Source: Acidisarcina polymorpha (GTDB lineage: Bacteria > Acidobacteriota > Terriglobia > Terriglobales > Acidobacteriaceae). Taken from it: DNA of 64,000 nucleotides. The notes beneath the pieces are model-generated. The model was not told where the DNA came from, searched no databases, and was given only the letters and a program-made list of their open reading frames with translations. Below, piece by piece: positions 28,033 to 38,349 of this stretch; the first letter of the stretch is position 1; the number at the start of each line of letters is the position of its first letter. Location: assembly GCF_003330725.1 (NCBI RefSeq), contig NZ_CP030840.1, forward strand, positions 4,774,001 to 4,838,000, written 5' to 3'. The position numbers were made by a program, and so were the translations under genes.

Positions 28033-28087
28033 GGGAGAAGTTTACGCCGAAGAGCAATTTGGCGGCAGAATCAATTCAAGACACAAG

Positions 28088-28113
28088 AAAGGCCGCGATC
28101 GCTCGCGGCCTTT
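28088..28113. terminator. rho-independent terminator after rpoD
   Basis: AAAGGCCGCGA (28088-28098) and TCGCGGCCTTT (28103-28113) pair perfectly around TCGC. It lies 24 bases past the rpoD stop on the minus strand, with T-rich sequence on both outer sides, so it can work in both directions. Confidence 0.85.
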
Positions 28114-28136
28114 TTGCTTATTCGCCAGAATAACTG

Positions 28137-29837
28137 TTACATCTCCCGCACACCGTCGACAAACGCTTTTAACTTGCGCGAACGCGAAGGGTGTCGTAAC
28201 TTGCGCAGCGCCTTGGCTTCGATCTGGCGGATGCGTTCGCGGGTGACCTGGAAGCTCTGGCCGACTTCTTCCAGGGTGTGTTCGGAGCCGTCTTCGAGAC
28301 CGAAGCGCATCTTGATGACGCGCTCTTCTCTCGGAGTCAGTGTGCGAAGCACCTGCGAGGTGTACTCCTTCAGATTGACGCTGATGACGGCGTCGGAAGG
28401 CGAGACGGCCTGGCGGTCTTCGATGAAGTCGCCAAGGTGCGAATCCTCTTCCTCGCCGATCGGTGTCTCGAGCGAAATTGGCTCCTGCGCGATCTTGAGC
28501 ACCTTGCGGACCTTCGCGACTGGAATGTCCATGCGGCGCGCGATCTCTTCGGAGGTGGGTTCGCGGCCAAGCTCCTGCACCAGCTGACGCGAGGTGCGGA
28601 TGAGCTTATTGATGGTCTCGATCATGTGGACAGGAATTCGAATAGTCCGGGCCTGGTCCGCGATGGCCCTGGTGATGGCTTGCCGGATCCACCAGGTGGC
28701 GTAGGTCGAGAACTTATAGCCGCGGCGGTACTCGAATTTGTCCACCGCCTTCATCAGGCCAATGTTGCCTTCCTGAATCAGATCGAGGAACTGGAGTCCC
28801 CGGTTGGTGTACTTCTTCGCGATCGATACAACGAGTCGCAGATTGGCCTCAATCAGCTCGCGCTTGGCCTGCTCGGCGTCCATATCGCCTTGGATCATCT
28901 CGCGCTGGGTGCGTTTGAGCTCGGCGATGGTCAGTCCGGCATCATGCTCCAGCTTCTCGAGATCGATCTTGCAGTTCCGCTGCTGACGCCGGTATTCCTT
29001 GCGCAGCTCTTCGCTCTTCGACTGATCGTGCTTCGAATCGAGCGACTTAATCTGCCGCTCGAGCGTCCGCATGGCGTCGACGGTCTTGTTCACCTTGTCG
29101 AGCAGCCGTTTGCGCTCGGCATTGGTGTATTTCAACTCCCGAACGATGCGAGAGACGTAGACCTTTTCCCGGGCAATCGCCCAACGCGTCTTACGTTGAT
29201 CGCGCGCCTTGGCCTTGGCGTCTTTGCCGAGGGGGTTGTCGTACTTTTCGTTGAGCAGCGCCGCCTTTTTCTGGTGCTTGACCATTGCGTCGATGCGGCC
29301 TACGGTCTGGCGCACCCGGCTCTGCAGGATCTCTTCGGTAATCTCCTCTTCATCGAAGATCACCACTTCTTTGACGTTGCGCACACCGCGCTTGAGGTCA
29401 TCGCTCAGCGCGATCACTTCGCGAATCACGATGGGGGAGCGAGAAATCGCCTTCAGTACGCGCAGCTGTCCGCGTTCAATGCGCTTGGCGATTTCTACCT
29501 CGCCTTCGCGGGTGAGCAACGGCACGGTGCCCATTTCGCGCAGGTACATGCGAACGGGGTCGTTTGTCTTTTCGAGTGTTCCCGGCGTGAGGTCTAGTTC
29601 AACGTCCTCGCCATCTTCGGCATCTGGATCGAACTTGTCGGCGCCGAACTTCGGCCCGTCTTCGCTGATGTCGATCCCTTGAGTACCGATGGTGGTGATG
29701 AGATCGTCGAGGTCATCGGGGGAATGCAGGTCGCCGGGAATGAGATCGTTGACCTCGTTGTAGGTCAAATATCCCTTTTCCTTGCCTGTATCGATGAGTT
29801 TCTGTATGTCGTCTTCGTACTTGTCTTCTATGGCCAA
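28137..29837 (-). CDS. rpoD: RNA polymerase primary sigma factor
   Basis: 566 residues. Region 1.1 is at the N-terminus ([20 protein letters not shown]), followed by the 1.2 block [22 protein letters not shown] charged non-conserved stretch lies at about residues 165-310. Region 2 reads [20 protein letters not shown] and [14 protein letters not shown]. Regions 3 and 4 follow, ending in [20 protein letters not shown]. All primary-sigma features are intact. It directs transcription of housekeeping genes. The gene is monocistronic here; the frequent upstream neighbour dnaG is absent. Confidence 0.96.
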   Translation of the reverse strand: MAIEDKYEDDIQKLIDTGKEKGYLTYNEVNDLIPGDLHSPDDLDDLITTIGTQGIDISEDGPKFGADKFDPDAEDGEDVELDLTPGTLEKTNDPVRMYLREMGTVPLLTREGEVEIAKRIERGQLRVLKAISRSPIVIREVIALSDDLKRGVRNVKEVVIFDEEEITEEILQSRVRQTVGRIDAMVKHQKKAALLNEKYDNPLGKDAKAKARDQRKTRWAIAREKVYVSRIVRELKYTNAERKRLLDKVNKTVDAMRTLERQIKSLDSKHDQSKSEELRKEYRRQQRNCKIDLEKLEHDAGLTIAELKRTQREMIQGDMDAEQAKRELIEANLRLVVSIAKKYTNRGLQFLDLIQEGNIGLMKAVDKFEYRRGYKFSTYATWWIRQAITRAIADQARTIRIPVHMIETINKLIRTSRQLVQELGREPTSEEIARRMDIPVAKVRKVLKIAQEPISLETPIGEEEDSHLGDFIEDRQAVSPSDAVISVNLKEYTSQVLRTLTPREERVIKMRFGLEDGSEHTLEEVGQSFQVTRERIRQIEAKALRKLRHPSRSRKLKAFVDGVREM

Positions 29838-30264
29838 GCGAGTTCAATCTCCCGCGTCAATTTTTGGGTCTGTCCCTGTTTTTCGGGTAGGACGAGGTGC
29901 GATTGAGGCCGCTAAGGCATATCCCGGTGCGCAAGGGCGCTGTGGGAAGTTGGCGCACGTCTACCAAATACAACCAGAATAGCACGTTTCTATGGGGCAA
30001 CTCGGCCCATGGCCGGAGAAATCGGCGGAAACTGTATATCTGCTGAGGACGGACATTCATTTAGACGTCTTCGGCAACAAATCGATTCATTTTAGGAACT
30101 TGCCTCCTCTTGAGATCCCGACATCCATGTTTGAAGCCGCACTACGCTTGACACCGCCTTAGGATGACGCTACTCTCGCCGCACCTCTCTTCTACACAGA
30201 TCGGTTACAGGATTCGCGGCGCGTCCTCACTCGCCACCGCGATCCCAGAGCCATGGAGCTTCGC
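29838..30264. other. divergent intergenic region between rpoD and dprA
   Basis: About 427 bases with no convincing gene on either strand. It must hold the rpoD and dprA promoters. I saw no strong hairpin, repeat or remnant of dnaG. Confidence 0.5.
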
Positions 30265-31503
30265 ATGGAATTTCCTGCCGACCCGGCAAACGCGGCTTTG
30301 CCCGTCCCGCCGGGCCCCGCCACTCCTTTGGCCTCGGGTTCCAGCCCGGTCACACCCAACCCGATGCAGCTCGCCTGGCTAGCGCTGACGCTGGCGCCGG
30401 GGCTTGGACCAAGGCGAATCCTTCAAGCGGTGGCGAGCGTAGGCAAGGTAACTCGCATCTTCGACTTGTCCCTGACCGACTTGGAGGCGCTCCGCTTTCC
30501 TGCGGCCGCGGTGCAGTATATCTCGGGCGGACAGGCGCTGAACGACGCAGCGGAGGAATGGCAGCGTGTTCAAGCGGAAGGCGCCTCGCTACTGGCGTAC
30601 TCCGATGAAGCCTATCCGGAGCGCCTGCGGGAAATCTTCGATCCTCCGCCGTTACTCTGGGTACATGGGGACGTGAAGTTGCTGATTCAGCCGGCCATCG
30701 CGGTGGTCGGCACACGACATCCCACTCCCTATGGACTGGGGATGGCAGAGATGCTCTCGCGCGACCTGGCTTTGCGCGGCCTGATCGTTCTGAGCGGTAT
30801 GGCTCGGGGCGTCGATACCGCCGCGCACAAGGGCGCGCTGGCCGCCCAATCTCCCACAATTGCAATCTGGGGCACGGGCATCGATGTGATCTACCCGAAA
30901 GAAAATAAAGCGCTTGCCCAGCAAATCCTTGCGGGAGGGGGTGCGATCGTTTCGGAATACAAGCTGGGGACCTTCCCCGCTCCCCAGAATTTTCCACGCC
31001 GCAATCGCCTGCTGAGCGGGATCAGCATCGGTGTCCTGGTAGTCGAGGCAGGGGAACATAGCGGCACTAGGGTAACTGCGCGTTGCGCCATCGAGCAGAA
31101 TCGGGATGTTTATGCCGTTCCCGGCAACGTGACCAATAAAGGCGCATGGGGACCTAACACCCTGATAAAACAGGGCGCGAAGCTGGTCGCCACATGGGAA
31201 GATGTCTGGGAGGATCTGCCTTCCCAGGTTCGCCTCCAGCTGGAATCCCGGCTCGGCGCAGAGTGGAGCAGTGAATCCAAAGCGGAAGCGGCCGCATCGT
31301 TATTTGAACAAGCACCGCTACCCAGGATCGAGGCGCTGGTGCTTGGCATTCTTCGCCATGATGAGGCATTGCTGCTCGATGAGATCATGGAAAAGCTCGA
31401 AACCGAGCTAAGCTCTTCAGAGATCTTTACCGCCTTGTTTGAACTTGAACTGAGCGGCCGGGTTAAGCAACTTCCGGGCAAGAATTACGTCAAGAGCTTC
31501 TGA
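30265..31503 (+). CDS. dprA: DNA-processing protein DprA
   Basis: 412 residues from the ATG at 30265, with GGAG at ideal spacing; an ATG at 30253 is also possible. An N-terminal HhH-like region (LAWLALTLAPGLGPRRILQA) precedes the Rossmann core: AIAVVGTRHPTPYGLGMAEM, SGMARGVDTAAHKGAL, WGTGIDVIYPKENKAL and NFPRRNRLLSGIS. A C-terminal winged helix follows (DEALLLDEIMEKLETELSSS). DprA loads RecA onto single-stranded DNA during natural transformation. The dprA-topA order is conserved in many bacteria. Confidence 0.95.
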   Translation: MEFPADPANAALPVPPGPATPLASGSSPVTPNPMQLAWLALTLAPGLGPRRILQAVASVGKVTRIFDLSLTDLEALRFPAAAVQYISGGQALNDAAEEWQRVQAEGASLLAYSDEAYPERLREIFDPPPLLWVHGDVKLLIQPAIAVVGTRHPTPYGLGMAEMLSRDLALRGLIVLSGMARGVDTAAHKGALAAQSPTIAIWGTGIDVIYPKENKALAQQILAGGGAIVSEYKLGTFPAPQNFPRRNRLLSGISIGVLVVEAGEHSGTRVTARCAIEQNRDVYAVPGNVTNKGAWGPNTLIKQGAKLVATWEDVWEDLPSQVRLQLESRLGAEWSSESKAEAAASLFEQAPLPRIEALVLGILRHDEALLLDEIMEKLETELSSSEIFTALFELELSGRVKQLPGKNYVKSF

Positions 31504-31712
31504 ATGCGCTTCTTCGTCGTCTGATTAGCAGATGGACTTCCGCGAAGTCTTCTGCCGGCAGGCGGGGATTTCGAGGAGCGGCGATGGATGGAATTGGCAG
31601 GGCGTGATAGCTTCCAGATGACATAACTATCTATGTGGGCTGTTAAATAGCTGGATATCCCTATCGTCTTTATTGCAGAGCAGGGAAGCATCGAAAGCGT
31701 AAAGAAGGAAAA

Positions 31713-34340
31713 ATGAGTAAATCTCTTGTGATCGTCGAATCGCCGGCAAAGGCTAAGACGATCAATAAATATCTCGGGAAAGACTACGACGTCGAAGCAT
31801 CGATTGGTCACATCAAGGATTTGCCTAAGAAGACCATGGGCGTCGACATTGCCGGCGGCACTTTCGAACCCGAACTGATCGTCTCCGACGATAAGGTGAA
31901 GCTGGTCGCCCAACTGCGCAAGCTGGCTGCGAAGGCTGACCACGTCTACCTGGCTCCCGATCCTGATCGCGAAGGCGAGGCCATAGCCTACCATCTCGAG
32001 CAGGAGTTGAAGGACTTCGCCAAGCGCGGCGCGATTCAGCGTGTGACCTTCAATGAAATCACTCCGAAAGCAGTCAAAGCAGCCTTTGAGCATGCACGGG
32101 ATGTCAACCGCAACCTGGTAGATGCGCAGCAGACGCGCCGCGTCCTTGACCGGCTGGTCGGCTACGAAATTTCTCCTCTTCTCTGGGACAAGGTGCGCCG
32201 CGGACTCTCGGCCGGCCGGGTGCAAACCGTCGCCGTCCGGCTGATCGTCGAACGAGAACGCGAGATCAAGGCGTTCAATCCAGTGGAGTACTGGACGATT
32301 GACGCATTGCTCCATCCGGCCCCTAAGGGCATGGACTTCACCGCCCGTTTCATCGGAATTGACGGCAAGAAGTCCGAAGTGCCAACGGTGGGCGCACCAG
32401 CGCTGCCCGATGGAGTGACGGCCAAATCAGTCGTCGTCCAACTGGAAAAAGCAAAATGGCGCGTCCGCACAGTGGAGAAGAAGGAGCGGCGCAAGTCACC
32501 CGCCGCGCCCTTCACAACCAGTAAGTTGCAGCAAGACGCATCTCGCCAACTCGGATTTAACGTGAAGCGCACGATGGGTGTCGCGCAGCGGCTCTATGAG
32601 GGACTTGAACTCGGCCCCCGGGGTAGTGTCGGCCTCATTACTTACATGCGTACTGATTCCACCCGCGTCTCCCCCGACGCCCTGAACGACGTTCGTGCCT
32701 ACGTCGAGAAGAAGATCGGCAAGCACTATCTCCCTGCACAGGCAAATGCCTACAAATCCAAAAAGGACGCTCAGGACGCCCACGAAGCGGTCCGTCCGAC
32801 AGACGTTTCACTGAACCCGGAGGAGATCAAGCAGTACTTGTCCGACGAGCAATACAAGCTCTATCGCCTGATTTGGCAACGGTTTGTCGCATCTCAGATG
32901 GTCCCGGCCATCTATGACCAGACCACTGTCGACATTGAAGCCAAGGCGGACCGCAGCTATGATTTCCGGGTGAGCGGGTCGGTGCTCAAGTTCGATGGCT
33001 TCCTCAAGGTTTACGAAGAGGCAAAGGACAAGAAGGACGACGACGACGAGGCGCTTGAGAACAAACTTCCCGAGTTGAACAATGGCCAGGCACTGGCTTT
33101 GAACTCGGTGAAGGCGGACGAACACTACACCGAGCCGCCCCCGCGCTATAACGAAGCTTCGCTGGTCAAGGAACTTGAGGAGCGTGGAATCGGCAGGCCG
33201 TCAACCTACGCCTCGATTATCAACACCATTCAGGACCGCGAATACGTCACGAAGCTGCCGCCGACCGGTCGCTCCGGCCGGTTCTATCCGACTGAGATCG
33301 GCGTAGTAGTTACGGAGTTGCTGGTTAAGAACTTCCCTTACATCTTTGATACTCAGTACACCGCCAGGCTCGAGGAAGAACTCGATAGCGTTGAAGGCGG
33401 CACGGAGAAGGGAACTGCCCTGCTTACCGGTTTTTACGGCCACTTGAGCAAAGAACTCGAGCATGCCAGCGAAAACATGGAAGACATCAAGCGCATGGAG
33501 AAAGCGACCGATGAGATCTGTGATCTCTGCGGCTCGCCGCTGGTGTTGAAGTGGGGGAAATTTGGCTCGTTCTACGCCTGCAGCGCCTATGACAAGAAGA
33601 AGGAGGGCAGCTGCACCTTCACCAAAGAGAACTTCGCCGCCAAGCCGGACCTCAATACTGCTGAAGCCCAGGATGCTGAGGAAAAAGAGGAATACTGCGA
33701 GGCTTGCGGGCGAGTGATGGTGCTGAAACGAGGGCGCTTCGGCATGTTCATGGCCTGTCCTGGTTATAACGAAGATCCGCCGTGCAAGACCACCCGCAAG
33801 CTTGATCAGAAGGTCCAGCAGAAACCCCCGGTTCCGCTCGAAGAGGATTGTCCGAAGTGCGGCAAACAACTGGTATTGCGCAACGGCCAATATGGCGAAT
33901 TCGTGAGCTGCTCTGGCTATCCTAAGTGCAAATACATCAAACAGAACTTCATCGGCGTAAAGTGCCCGCAGTGTGGTGACGGGGACCTCATCGAGAAGAA
34001 AGCGCGTCGCGGCAATCTTTTCTACGGTTGTTCGAACTATCCGAAATGCGACTTTACTTCCAACAATAAGCCCGTCGACCAGAAGTGCCCAGAATGCGGC
34101 AGCCCTTATCTGCTTGAGAAGACCTTGAAGTCTGGCGTTTTCCTGGTTTGCCCCAACAACAAGAAGAGTGCAGTAGAAGAGGAAGCCCCCAAGAAGGGGA
34201 AGAAAAAGGCCGAAGACCCGACGGCTGCAATCAGTTGCAGCTTCACCAGACGGATCGCGGATGCGCCTCCGCCTCCGCAATCCGCGCCGCTTCCCACCGC
34301 AGCGACTCATGCTCCGCTAGTCGAGCAGCCGATTGGATAA
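31713..34340 (+). CDS. topA: DNA topoisomerase I with multiple zinc ribbons
   Basis: 875 residues. The TOPRIM domain opens the protein (SLVIVESPAKAKTINKYL and LAPDPDREGEAIAYHLEQE). The active-site tyrosine is Tyr311 in VGLITYMRTDSTRVS. The C-terminus carries four CxxC...C...C zinc ribbons (starting CDLCGSPL, CEACGRVM, CPKCGKQL, CPQCGDGD) and a fifth, starting CPECGSPY, that lacks its last cysteine. A lysine-rich and then proline-rich tail ends the protein. The enzyme relaxes negative supercoils. It follows dprA after 209 bases. Confidence 0.96.
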   Translation: MSKSLVIVESPAKAKTINKYLGKDYDVEASIGHIKDLPKKTMGVDIAGGTFEPELIVSDDKVKLVAQLRKLAAKADHVYLAPDPDREGEAIAYHLEQELKDFAKRGAIQRVTFNEITPKAVKAAFEHARDVNRNLVDAQQTRRVLDRLVGYEISPLLWDKVRRGLSAGRVQTVAVRLIVEREREIKAFNPVEYWTIDALLHPAPKGMDFTARFIGIDGKKSEVPTVGAPALPDGVTAKSVVVQLEKAKWRVRTVEKKERRKSPAAPFTTSKLQQDASRQLGFNVKRTMGVAQRLYEGLELGPRGSVGLITYMRTDSTRVSPDALNDVRAYVEKKIGKHYLPAQANAYKSKKDAQDAHEAVRPTDVSLNPEEIKQYLSDEQYKLYRLIWQRFVASQMVPAIYDQTTVDIEAKADRSYDFRVSGSVLKFDGFLKVYEEAKDKKDDDDEALENKLPELNNGQALALNSVKADEHYTEPPPRYNEASLVKELEERGIGRPSTYASIINTIQDREYVTKLPPTGRSGRFYPTEIGVVVTELLVKNFPYIFDTQYTARLEEELDSVEGGTEKGTALLTGFYGHLSKELEHASENMEDIKRMEKATDEICDLCGSPLVLKWGKFGSFYACSAYDKKKEGSCTFTKENFAAKPDLNTAEAQDAEEKEEYCEACGRVMVLKRGRFGMFMACPGYNEDPPCKTTRKLDQKVQQKPPVPLEEDCPKCGKQLVLRNGQYGEFVSCSGYPKCKYIKQNFIGVKCPQCGDGDLIEKKARRGNLFYGCSNYPKCDFTSNNKPVDQKCPECGSPYLLEKTLKSGVFLVCPNNKKSAVEEEAPKKGKKKAEDPTAAISCSFTRRIADAPPPPQSAPLPTAATHAPLVEQPIG

Positions 34341-34448
34341 AGGATCGGCTCGGCTCTGCGCCGCGAATAAATTTCACAAGTGGTTAAGCAGAGTTCATAA
34401 TTACGTTGGCCTGCTTTAGTTGGCCTTCTGGCCTGTGGAGGAAGTGGA

Positions 34449-34814
34449 ATGAAGCGTTTTCTGGCGATAGCCGTTATCTGCAGCGCATCGGCGTTTGCAG
34501 CGGACCAAAGTACGAAGCCGATCGATGGCTGGATCAGCGATTCCATGTGTGGCGCCAAGCATGTGGGGAGCGGCGCCGCATGCGTCAAGAAATGTGTCGG
34601 GGGCGGTGCGAAGCCGGTGTTTGTCGACGACGCTAAGAAACAGGTTTGGACGATCGACAATCCGGATGCGGTAGCCGGCCACTACGGCCATCACGTAGCC
34701 GTCCAGGGCACGATCAATGCAGACGAGAAGAGCGTCCACGTGGCTTCGCTCAGCATGTTGAAGGACCAGGGCGATCAGGCTAAACCGGATGAAATGGGTG
34801 GAATGTCGCACTGA
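34449..34814 (+). CDS. small exported cysteine-containing protein
   Basis: 121 residues with a signal peptide (MKRFLAIAVICSASAFAAD). The mature part reads PIDGWISDSMCGAKH and AACVKKCVGGGAKPVF, three clustered cysteines able to form a disulfide or bind metal, then VAGHYGHHVAVQGTI, a small beta domain. The C-terminus is histidine/methionine-bearing (MGGMSH). Proteins of this type recur in Acidobacteria without assigned function; the DGWISDSMCG phrase is their hallmark. It has GGAGG upstream and its own terminator. Confidence 0.75.
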   Translation: MKRFLAIAVICSASAFAADQSTKPIDGWISDSMCGAKHVGSGAACVKKCVGGGAKPVFVDDAKKQVWTIDNPDAVAGHYGHHVAVQGTINADEKSVHVASLSMLKDQGDQAKPDEMGGMSH

Positions 34815-34837
34815 CCCGACTAGCAAAGCTGCGAAAT

Positions 34838-34863
34838 GAAAGGGCGCTTGATCGCGCCCTTTC
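34838..34863 (+). terminator. rho-independent terminator
   Basis: GAAAGGGCGC (34838-34847) pairs with GCGCCCTTTC (34854-34863) around a six-base loop, 24 bases after the stop of the small exported protein. Confidence 0.8.
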
Positions 34864-34971
34864 ATTGTTGATCGAGCGCAACGATCTTCGCGCCCGCCCA
34901 GCAGTACATTCCTGGGCGGCTGACAGTCAAAGCACTATACTCTTGAGATCCGCGGAGGAATTACCAGGACA

Positions 34972-36174
34972 TTGAAGATCGCGATTATGACGGAGTCATT
35001 TCTGCCCAAGGTGGACGGCATCGTGACGATGCTGACAAAGACAGTCGAATGCCTGCGGCAAAGTGGCGACGAGGTCATCATATTCGCGCCAAGTGGTGGT
35101 CCGAGTGAGATATTTGGCGCAGAAGTCGTCGCCATGCCTTCGCTCGCTTTTCCCCTGTACCCGGAACTTCGGCTGGCGCTTCCTCGCACATCGATGCGGC
35201 AGAAGCTGCGGGCGTTCCAACCCGACATTCTGCACCTATTTGAGCCCGCACTGCTTGGGGTTGGCGGCATCTACTACAGCCAAGAACTCCACATCCCGCT
35301 GGTCGTTTCGTATCACACCAATCTGCCAGCCTACCTGGGCTACTACAAGTTAGGCGCTATCGAGGGCCTCACCTGGAAGCTGATGCGAGAACGCCACCGG
35401 CGAGCTTCGCTCAATCTTTGTACCTCGACGGCGATGATCGACGACCTCGGTAATCACGGAGTGGGGCAGCTCGCTCTTTGGGAGCGGGCCGTCGACGCCA
35501 ACCGCTTTCGTCCGGGAGCCGGAACCTCGGAGATGCGAATTCGTTTAAGCGGCGGCTATCCTGCTGCACCCCTTCTGCTCTATGTCGGCAGGCTCTCTGC
35601 AGAGAAGGATGTTGCGCTGCTCAAGGACCTGTTCTCGGTAATTCCGGAGATGCGCCTGGCTATCGTCGGCGACGGACCGCTACGCCCTGAGCTCGAACGG
35701 CAATTCGAACACACAGCGACGGTATTTACCGGTTACCTAAAGGGAGACCAACTCGCCAGCGCCTATGCGTCTGCGGATCTTTTCGTGTTGCCTTCACAAA
35801 CCGAAACGCTTGGCCTGGTGCTGCTCGAATCCATGGCCTCTGGATGCCCTGTGATCGCCTGCCGCGCCGGCGGGGTTCCAGATGCAGTGCAAGATGGGAA
35901 AACCGGCTTCCTTTTCGATCCTGACGATCGGGACAGCTTCGCTGCGACAGTTCGTAAGGCCTACTACAGCAACGGCCAACTTACAGCGATCCGGGCTAAC
36001 GCACGCCGCGATGTCGAACTGCACAGTTGGATCAGCGCCACAGCGAAGCTCAGAGAGCTGTATTGTCAGGTGGTACGAGAGGGCCCAAAAAAGATCAGCA
36101 AGGGACCTGTTCCGCTTCCTCGCCGGATTGCCGCCGGCATTGCAAGAGGTACCTTGCGGACCCTATTACCCTAA
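34972..36174 (+). CDS. GT4 glycosyltransferase (SqdX/MgtA mannosyltransferase-like)
   Basis: 400 residues from a TTG at 34972; this start is chosen because it restores the canonical KIAIMTESFLPKVDGI opening. GT-B fold landmarks: HLFEPALLGVGG, VSYHTNLPAYLGYY, the donor-binding domain from LLYVGRLSAEKDVALL, and ADLFVLPSQTETLGLVLLES with the EX7E-type glutamates, then AGGVPDAVQDGKTGFLF. Closest relatives transfer mannose, glucose or sulfoquinovose to lipid acceptors. A basic C-terminal tail fits peripheral membrane binding. No lipid or polysaccharide operon surrounds it. Confidence 0.87.
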   Translation: MKIAIMTESFLPKVDGIVTMLTKTVECLRQSGDEVIIFAPSGGPSEIFGAEVVAMPSLAFPLYPELRLALPRTSMRQKLRAFQPDILHLFEPALLGVGGIYYSQELHIPLVVSYHTNLPAYLGYYKLGAIEGLTWKLMRERHRRASLNLCTSTAMIDDLGNHGVGQLALWERAVDANRFRPGAGTSEMRIRLSGGYPAAPLLLYVGRLSAEKDVALLKDLFSVIPEMRLAIVGDGPLRPELERQFEHTATVFTGYLKGDQLASAYASADLFVLPSQTETLGLVLLESMASGCPVIACRAGGVPDAVQDGKTGFLFDPDDRDSFAATVRKAYYSNGQLTAIRANARRDVELHSWISATAKLRELYCQVVREGPKKISKGPVPLPRRIAAGIARGTLRTLLP

Positions 36175-36264
36175 TGTTCAGCAGACTGAACGGGTCGATT
36201 GTCCTTAGGCAAAACTATCTGCTAGTGTCAGAAATGAATCTGTTTCACGAGAGAAGAATGCATT

Positions 36265-36549
36265 ATGGCCAAGGCAGTTTGGAACGGTAAGGTAGTCGCG
36301 GAGAGCAGCACAACGGAAACGGTGGAAGGAAATGTCTATTTTCCTGACGGTTCGTTAGTTCGCGAGTTTTTTCGTCCGAGCACGACCACATCCTCCTGCC
36401 CGTGGAAGGGCCAAGCCCGCTACTACTCATTGTTTATCGATGGACAGGAGAACCCTGATGCAGCCTGGTATTACCCAGATCCAAAGCCAGCTGCACGGAA
36501 CATTAAAAATTATGTTGCTTTTTGGCGTGGAGTCGAAGTAGAGAAATAG
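36265..36549 (+). CDS. DUF427 domain protein
   Basis: 94 residues, the usual length. It matches DUF427: AVWNGKVVAESSTTETVEGN, VYFPDGSLVREFF, the conserved STTTSSCPWKGQARYYSL, and AAWYYPDPKPAARNIKNYVAF. The cysteine in SSCPWKG is invariant in the family. The domain is a small beta-barrel of unknown function. It lies between the glycosyltransferase and a tiny membrane protein, each separated by short gaps. Confidence 0.9.
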   Translation: MAKAVWNGKVVAESSTTETVEGNVYFPDGSLVREFFRPSTTTSSCPWKGQARYYSLFIDGQENPDAAWYYPDPKPAARNIKNYVAFWRGVEVEK

Positions 36550-36621
36550 AGGGCGCCTGAATCCTCTTCGCCGGGCGCATCCTCCTGTCAGTCTTTGGGT
36601 TTCCAGGAGCAGAGGTCGCAT

Positions 36622-36786
36622 ATGGCGCTTGTTGGAGAATTTTGCGGTTCGAACGTAGTCCGTCTTTTGCTTGGAATTTTCATCGTAGTGGGTCTCCTTC
36701 TGGCCGCGGGAGTCTGGATTTTCTATTCGCCCGGCCAGGGACGCTCGATCGAGCAACCTATTCAGCGCCCCGCCACCAATCCGTAA
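36622..36786 (+). CDS. tiny single-span membrane protein
   Basis: 54 residues from the ATG at 36622, with AGAGG at good distance. One long hydrophobic helix (VVRLLLGIFIVVGLLLAAGVW) is followed by a short polar tail (SPGQGRSIEQPIQRP). There is no known family. It could be a membrane-anchored subunit or simply a small orphan; composition and ribosome site favour a real gene. Confidence 0.5.
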   Translation: MALVGEFCGSNVVRLLLGIFIVVGLLLAAGVWIFYSPGQGRSIEQPIQRPATNP

Positions 36787-36951
36787 AACCACCAAACGCT
36801 TGAGATGGGTTCGAGGTCTTTTAGGAGCATCGAATTACCCGTATAGTTTCGCCTAAGGATGCTCCTGCTTCCTTCTAGCGCGAAGCGGTGAACTGGATAG
36901 CGTCGAGGCTTACAGGTCGCCCTTTATTCAACTGCTAAACTCAGAGAGTCT

Positions 36952-38334
36952 ATGTTTGATACTCTCTCCGAAAAACTTCAGCGAGCCTTCAAGAACCTTC
37001 GCGGTCAGGGAACGATTACCGAGGAAAACATCGGCGAAGCCCTGCGCGAGATCCGCGTCGCATTGCTTGAGGCAGACGTGAACCTTGGCGTTGTCAAGGA
37101 ACTGATTGAGCACATTCGCGAAAAGGCGGTTGGTCAGCAAGTGATGACCGCGCTTTCACCCACGGAACAGGTCGTTAAGATTGTCAATGATGAGCTCATC
37201 GCCATTCTGGGTAAGGATACGGCTCGCTTCAACTTTGCGTCTCGTCCGCCAACCGTAATCCTGATGGCCGGTCTGCAAGGTTCAGGTAAGACAACGACTT
37301 CTGGCAAGTTGGCCGCCTGGCTGCAAAAGGGCGGTCATCGCCCTATGCTGGTTTCGGTGGACGTGTACCGGCCGGCTGCTCGTGAGCAGCTCAAGATCGT
37401 AGCCGGCTCGATCAAGGCAAATCTCTATGAAGGCGACCTTAAGGGCGAAAATCCCGGGCCCGACCTGGTCGAGCGCCTGGCCAGAGAGGCTCGGCGCGAC
37501 GCAGTGAACTCGGGCTGCGACACCCTGATCGTCGACACCGCTGGACGCCTCGCGCTGGACGACGATCTGATGAAAGAAATGGAGCGGCTCAAGAAATTGC
37601 TTGCTCCGCAAGAAATTCTGTTCGTCGCTGATGCGATGACCGGCCAGGACGCAGTGAATTCGGCAGATGCTTTCCATAAGCGGCTGGCGCTCACCGGAGT
37701 CGTTCTCACCAAGATGGACGGAGATGCACGCGGCGGCGCAGCCCTCTCCATCCGCCACGTCACCGGACAGCCAATTAAGTTCATAGGAACGGGCGAAAGG
37801 CCTGACGCCTTCGAAGCCTTTCACCCTGACCGCATTGTGAGCCGAATCCTCGGCATGGGCGACATCATGTCGCTGATCGAGAGAGCGGAAGAAAAGCTCG
37901 ATAAGAAAAAGTCGGAAGAGTTCGCAAAGAAAGCTCTCTCCGGTGACGGGTTTTCGCTTGAAGACTTCCGAGATCAACTCCGTCAAATCCGCAAACTCGG
38001 TTCGCTGCAAAGCATTATGAAGATGCTGCCGTCGATTGGGCCATTTCAGGGAATCCAGCAGATGGCGGACCAAGTCGATGAGAACCAGTTCGTTCGTGTA
38101 GAAGCTATCATCAACTCGATGACCAAAAAAGAGCGCAACAATCACGAGATTATCTCCGGAAGCCGCCGCAAACGTATCGCCCGTGGCTCCGGCACTTCGG
38201 TTCAGGAGGTGAATCAGCTGCTTAAGCAGTATGTGCAGATGAGAAAAATGTTTAAGACGGTTGGGGCAGGAGGAGGCAAACTGCAGCGAAGTTTAATGGG
38301 CCAACTCGCGGGTCGGCAAAAGTTCGGCCGCTAG
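36952..38334 (+). CDS. ffh: signal recognition particle protein Ffh
   Basis: 460 residues. The N domain (LSEKLQRAFKNLRGQGTITE), the G domain with MAGLQGSGKTTTSGKLAAWL, VDVYRPAAREQL, DTLIVDTAGRLALD and TKMDGDARGGAAL, and the methionine-rich M domain (IMKMLPSIGPFQGIQQMAD, RRKRIARGSGTSVQEVNQLL) are all present. Ffh binds 4.5S RNA and signal sequences of nascent inner-membrane proteins. The frame ends GGGKLQRSLMGQL... as usual. The next gene begins 15 bases on. Confidence 0.97.
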   Translation: MFDTLSEKLQRAFKNLRGQGTITEENIGEALREIRVALLEADVNLGVVKELIEHIREKAVGQQVMTALSPTEQVVKIVNDELIAILGKDTARFNFASRPPTVILMAGLQGSGKTTTSGKLAAWLQKGGHRPMLVSVDVYRPAAREQLKIVAGSIKANLYEGDLKGENPGPDLVERLAREARRDAVNSGCDTLIVDTAGRLALDDDLMKEMERLKKLLAPQEILFVADAMTGQDAVNSADAFHKRLALTGVVLTKMDGDARGGAALSIRHVTGQPIKFIGTGERPDAFEAFHPDRIVSRILGMGDIMSLIERAEEKLDKKKSEEFAKKALSGDGFSLEDFRDQLRQIRKLGSLQSIMKMLPSIGPFQGIQQMADQVDENQFVRVEAIINSMTKKERNNHEIISGSRRKRIARGSGTSVQEVNQLLKQYVQMRKMFKTVGAGGGKLQRSLMGQLAGRQKFGR

Positions 38335-38349
38335 ACGGTGCATTCTCCA

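Noticed and set aside
28278-29597. 439-codon plus-strand open frame across rpoD
   Set aside because: Composition is that of an antisense shadow and rpoD is complete on the other strand.
33201-34310. 369-codon minus-strand open frame across topA
   Set aside because: It is opposite the TopA catalytic and zinc-ribbon regions and has no family resemblance.
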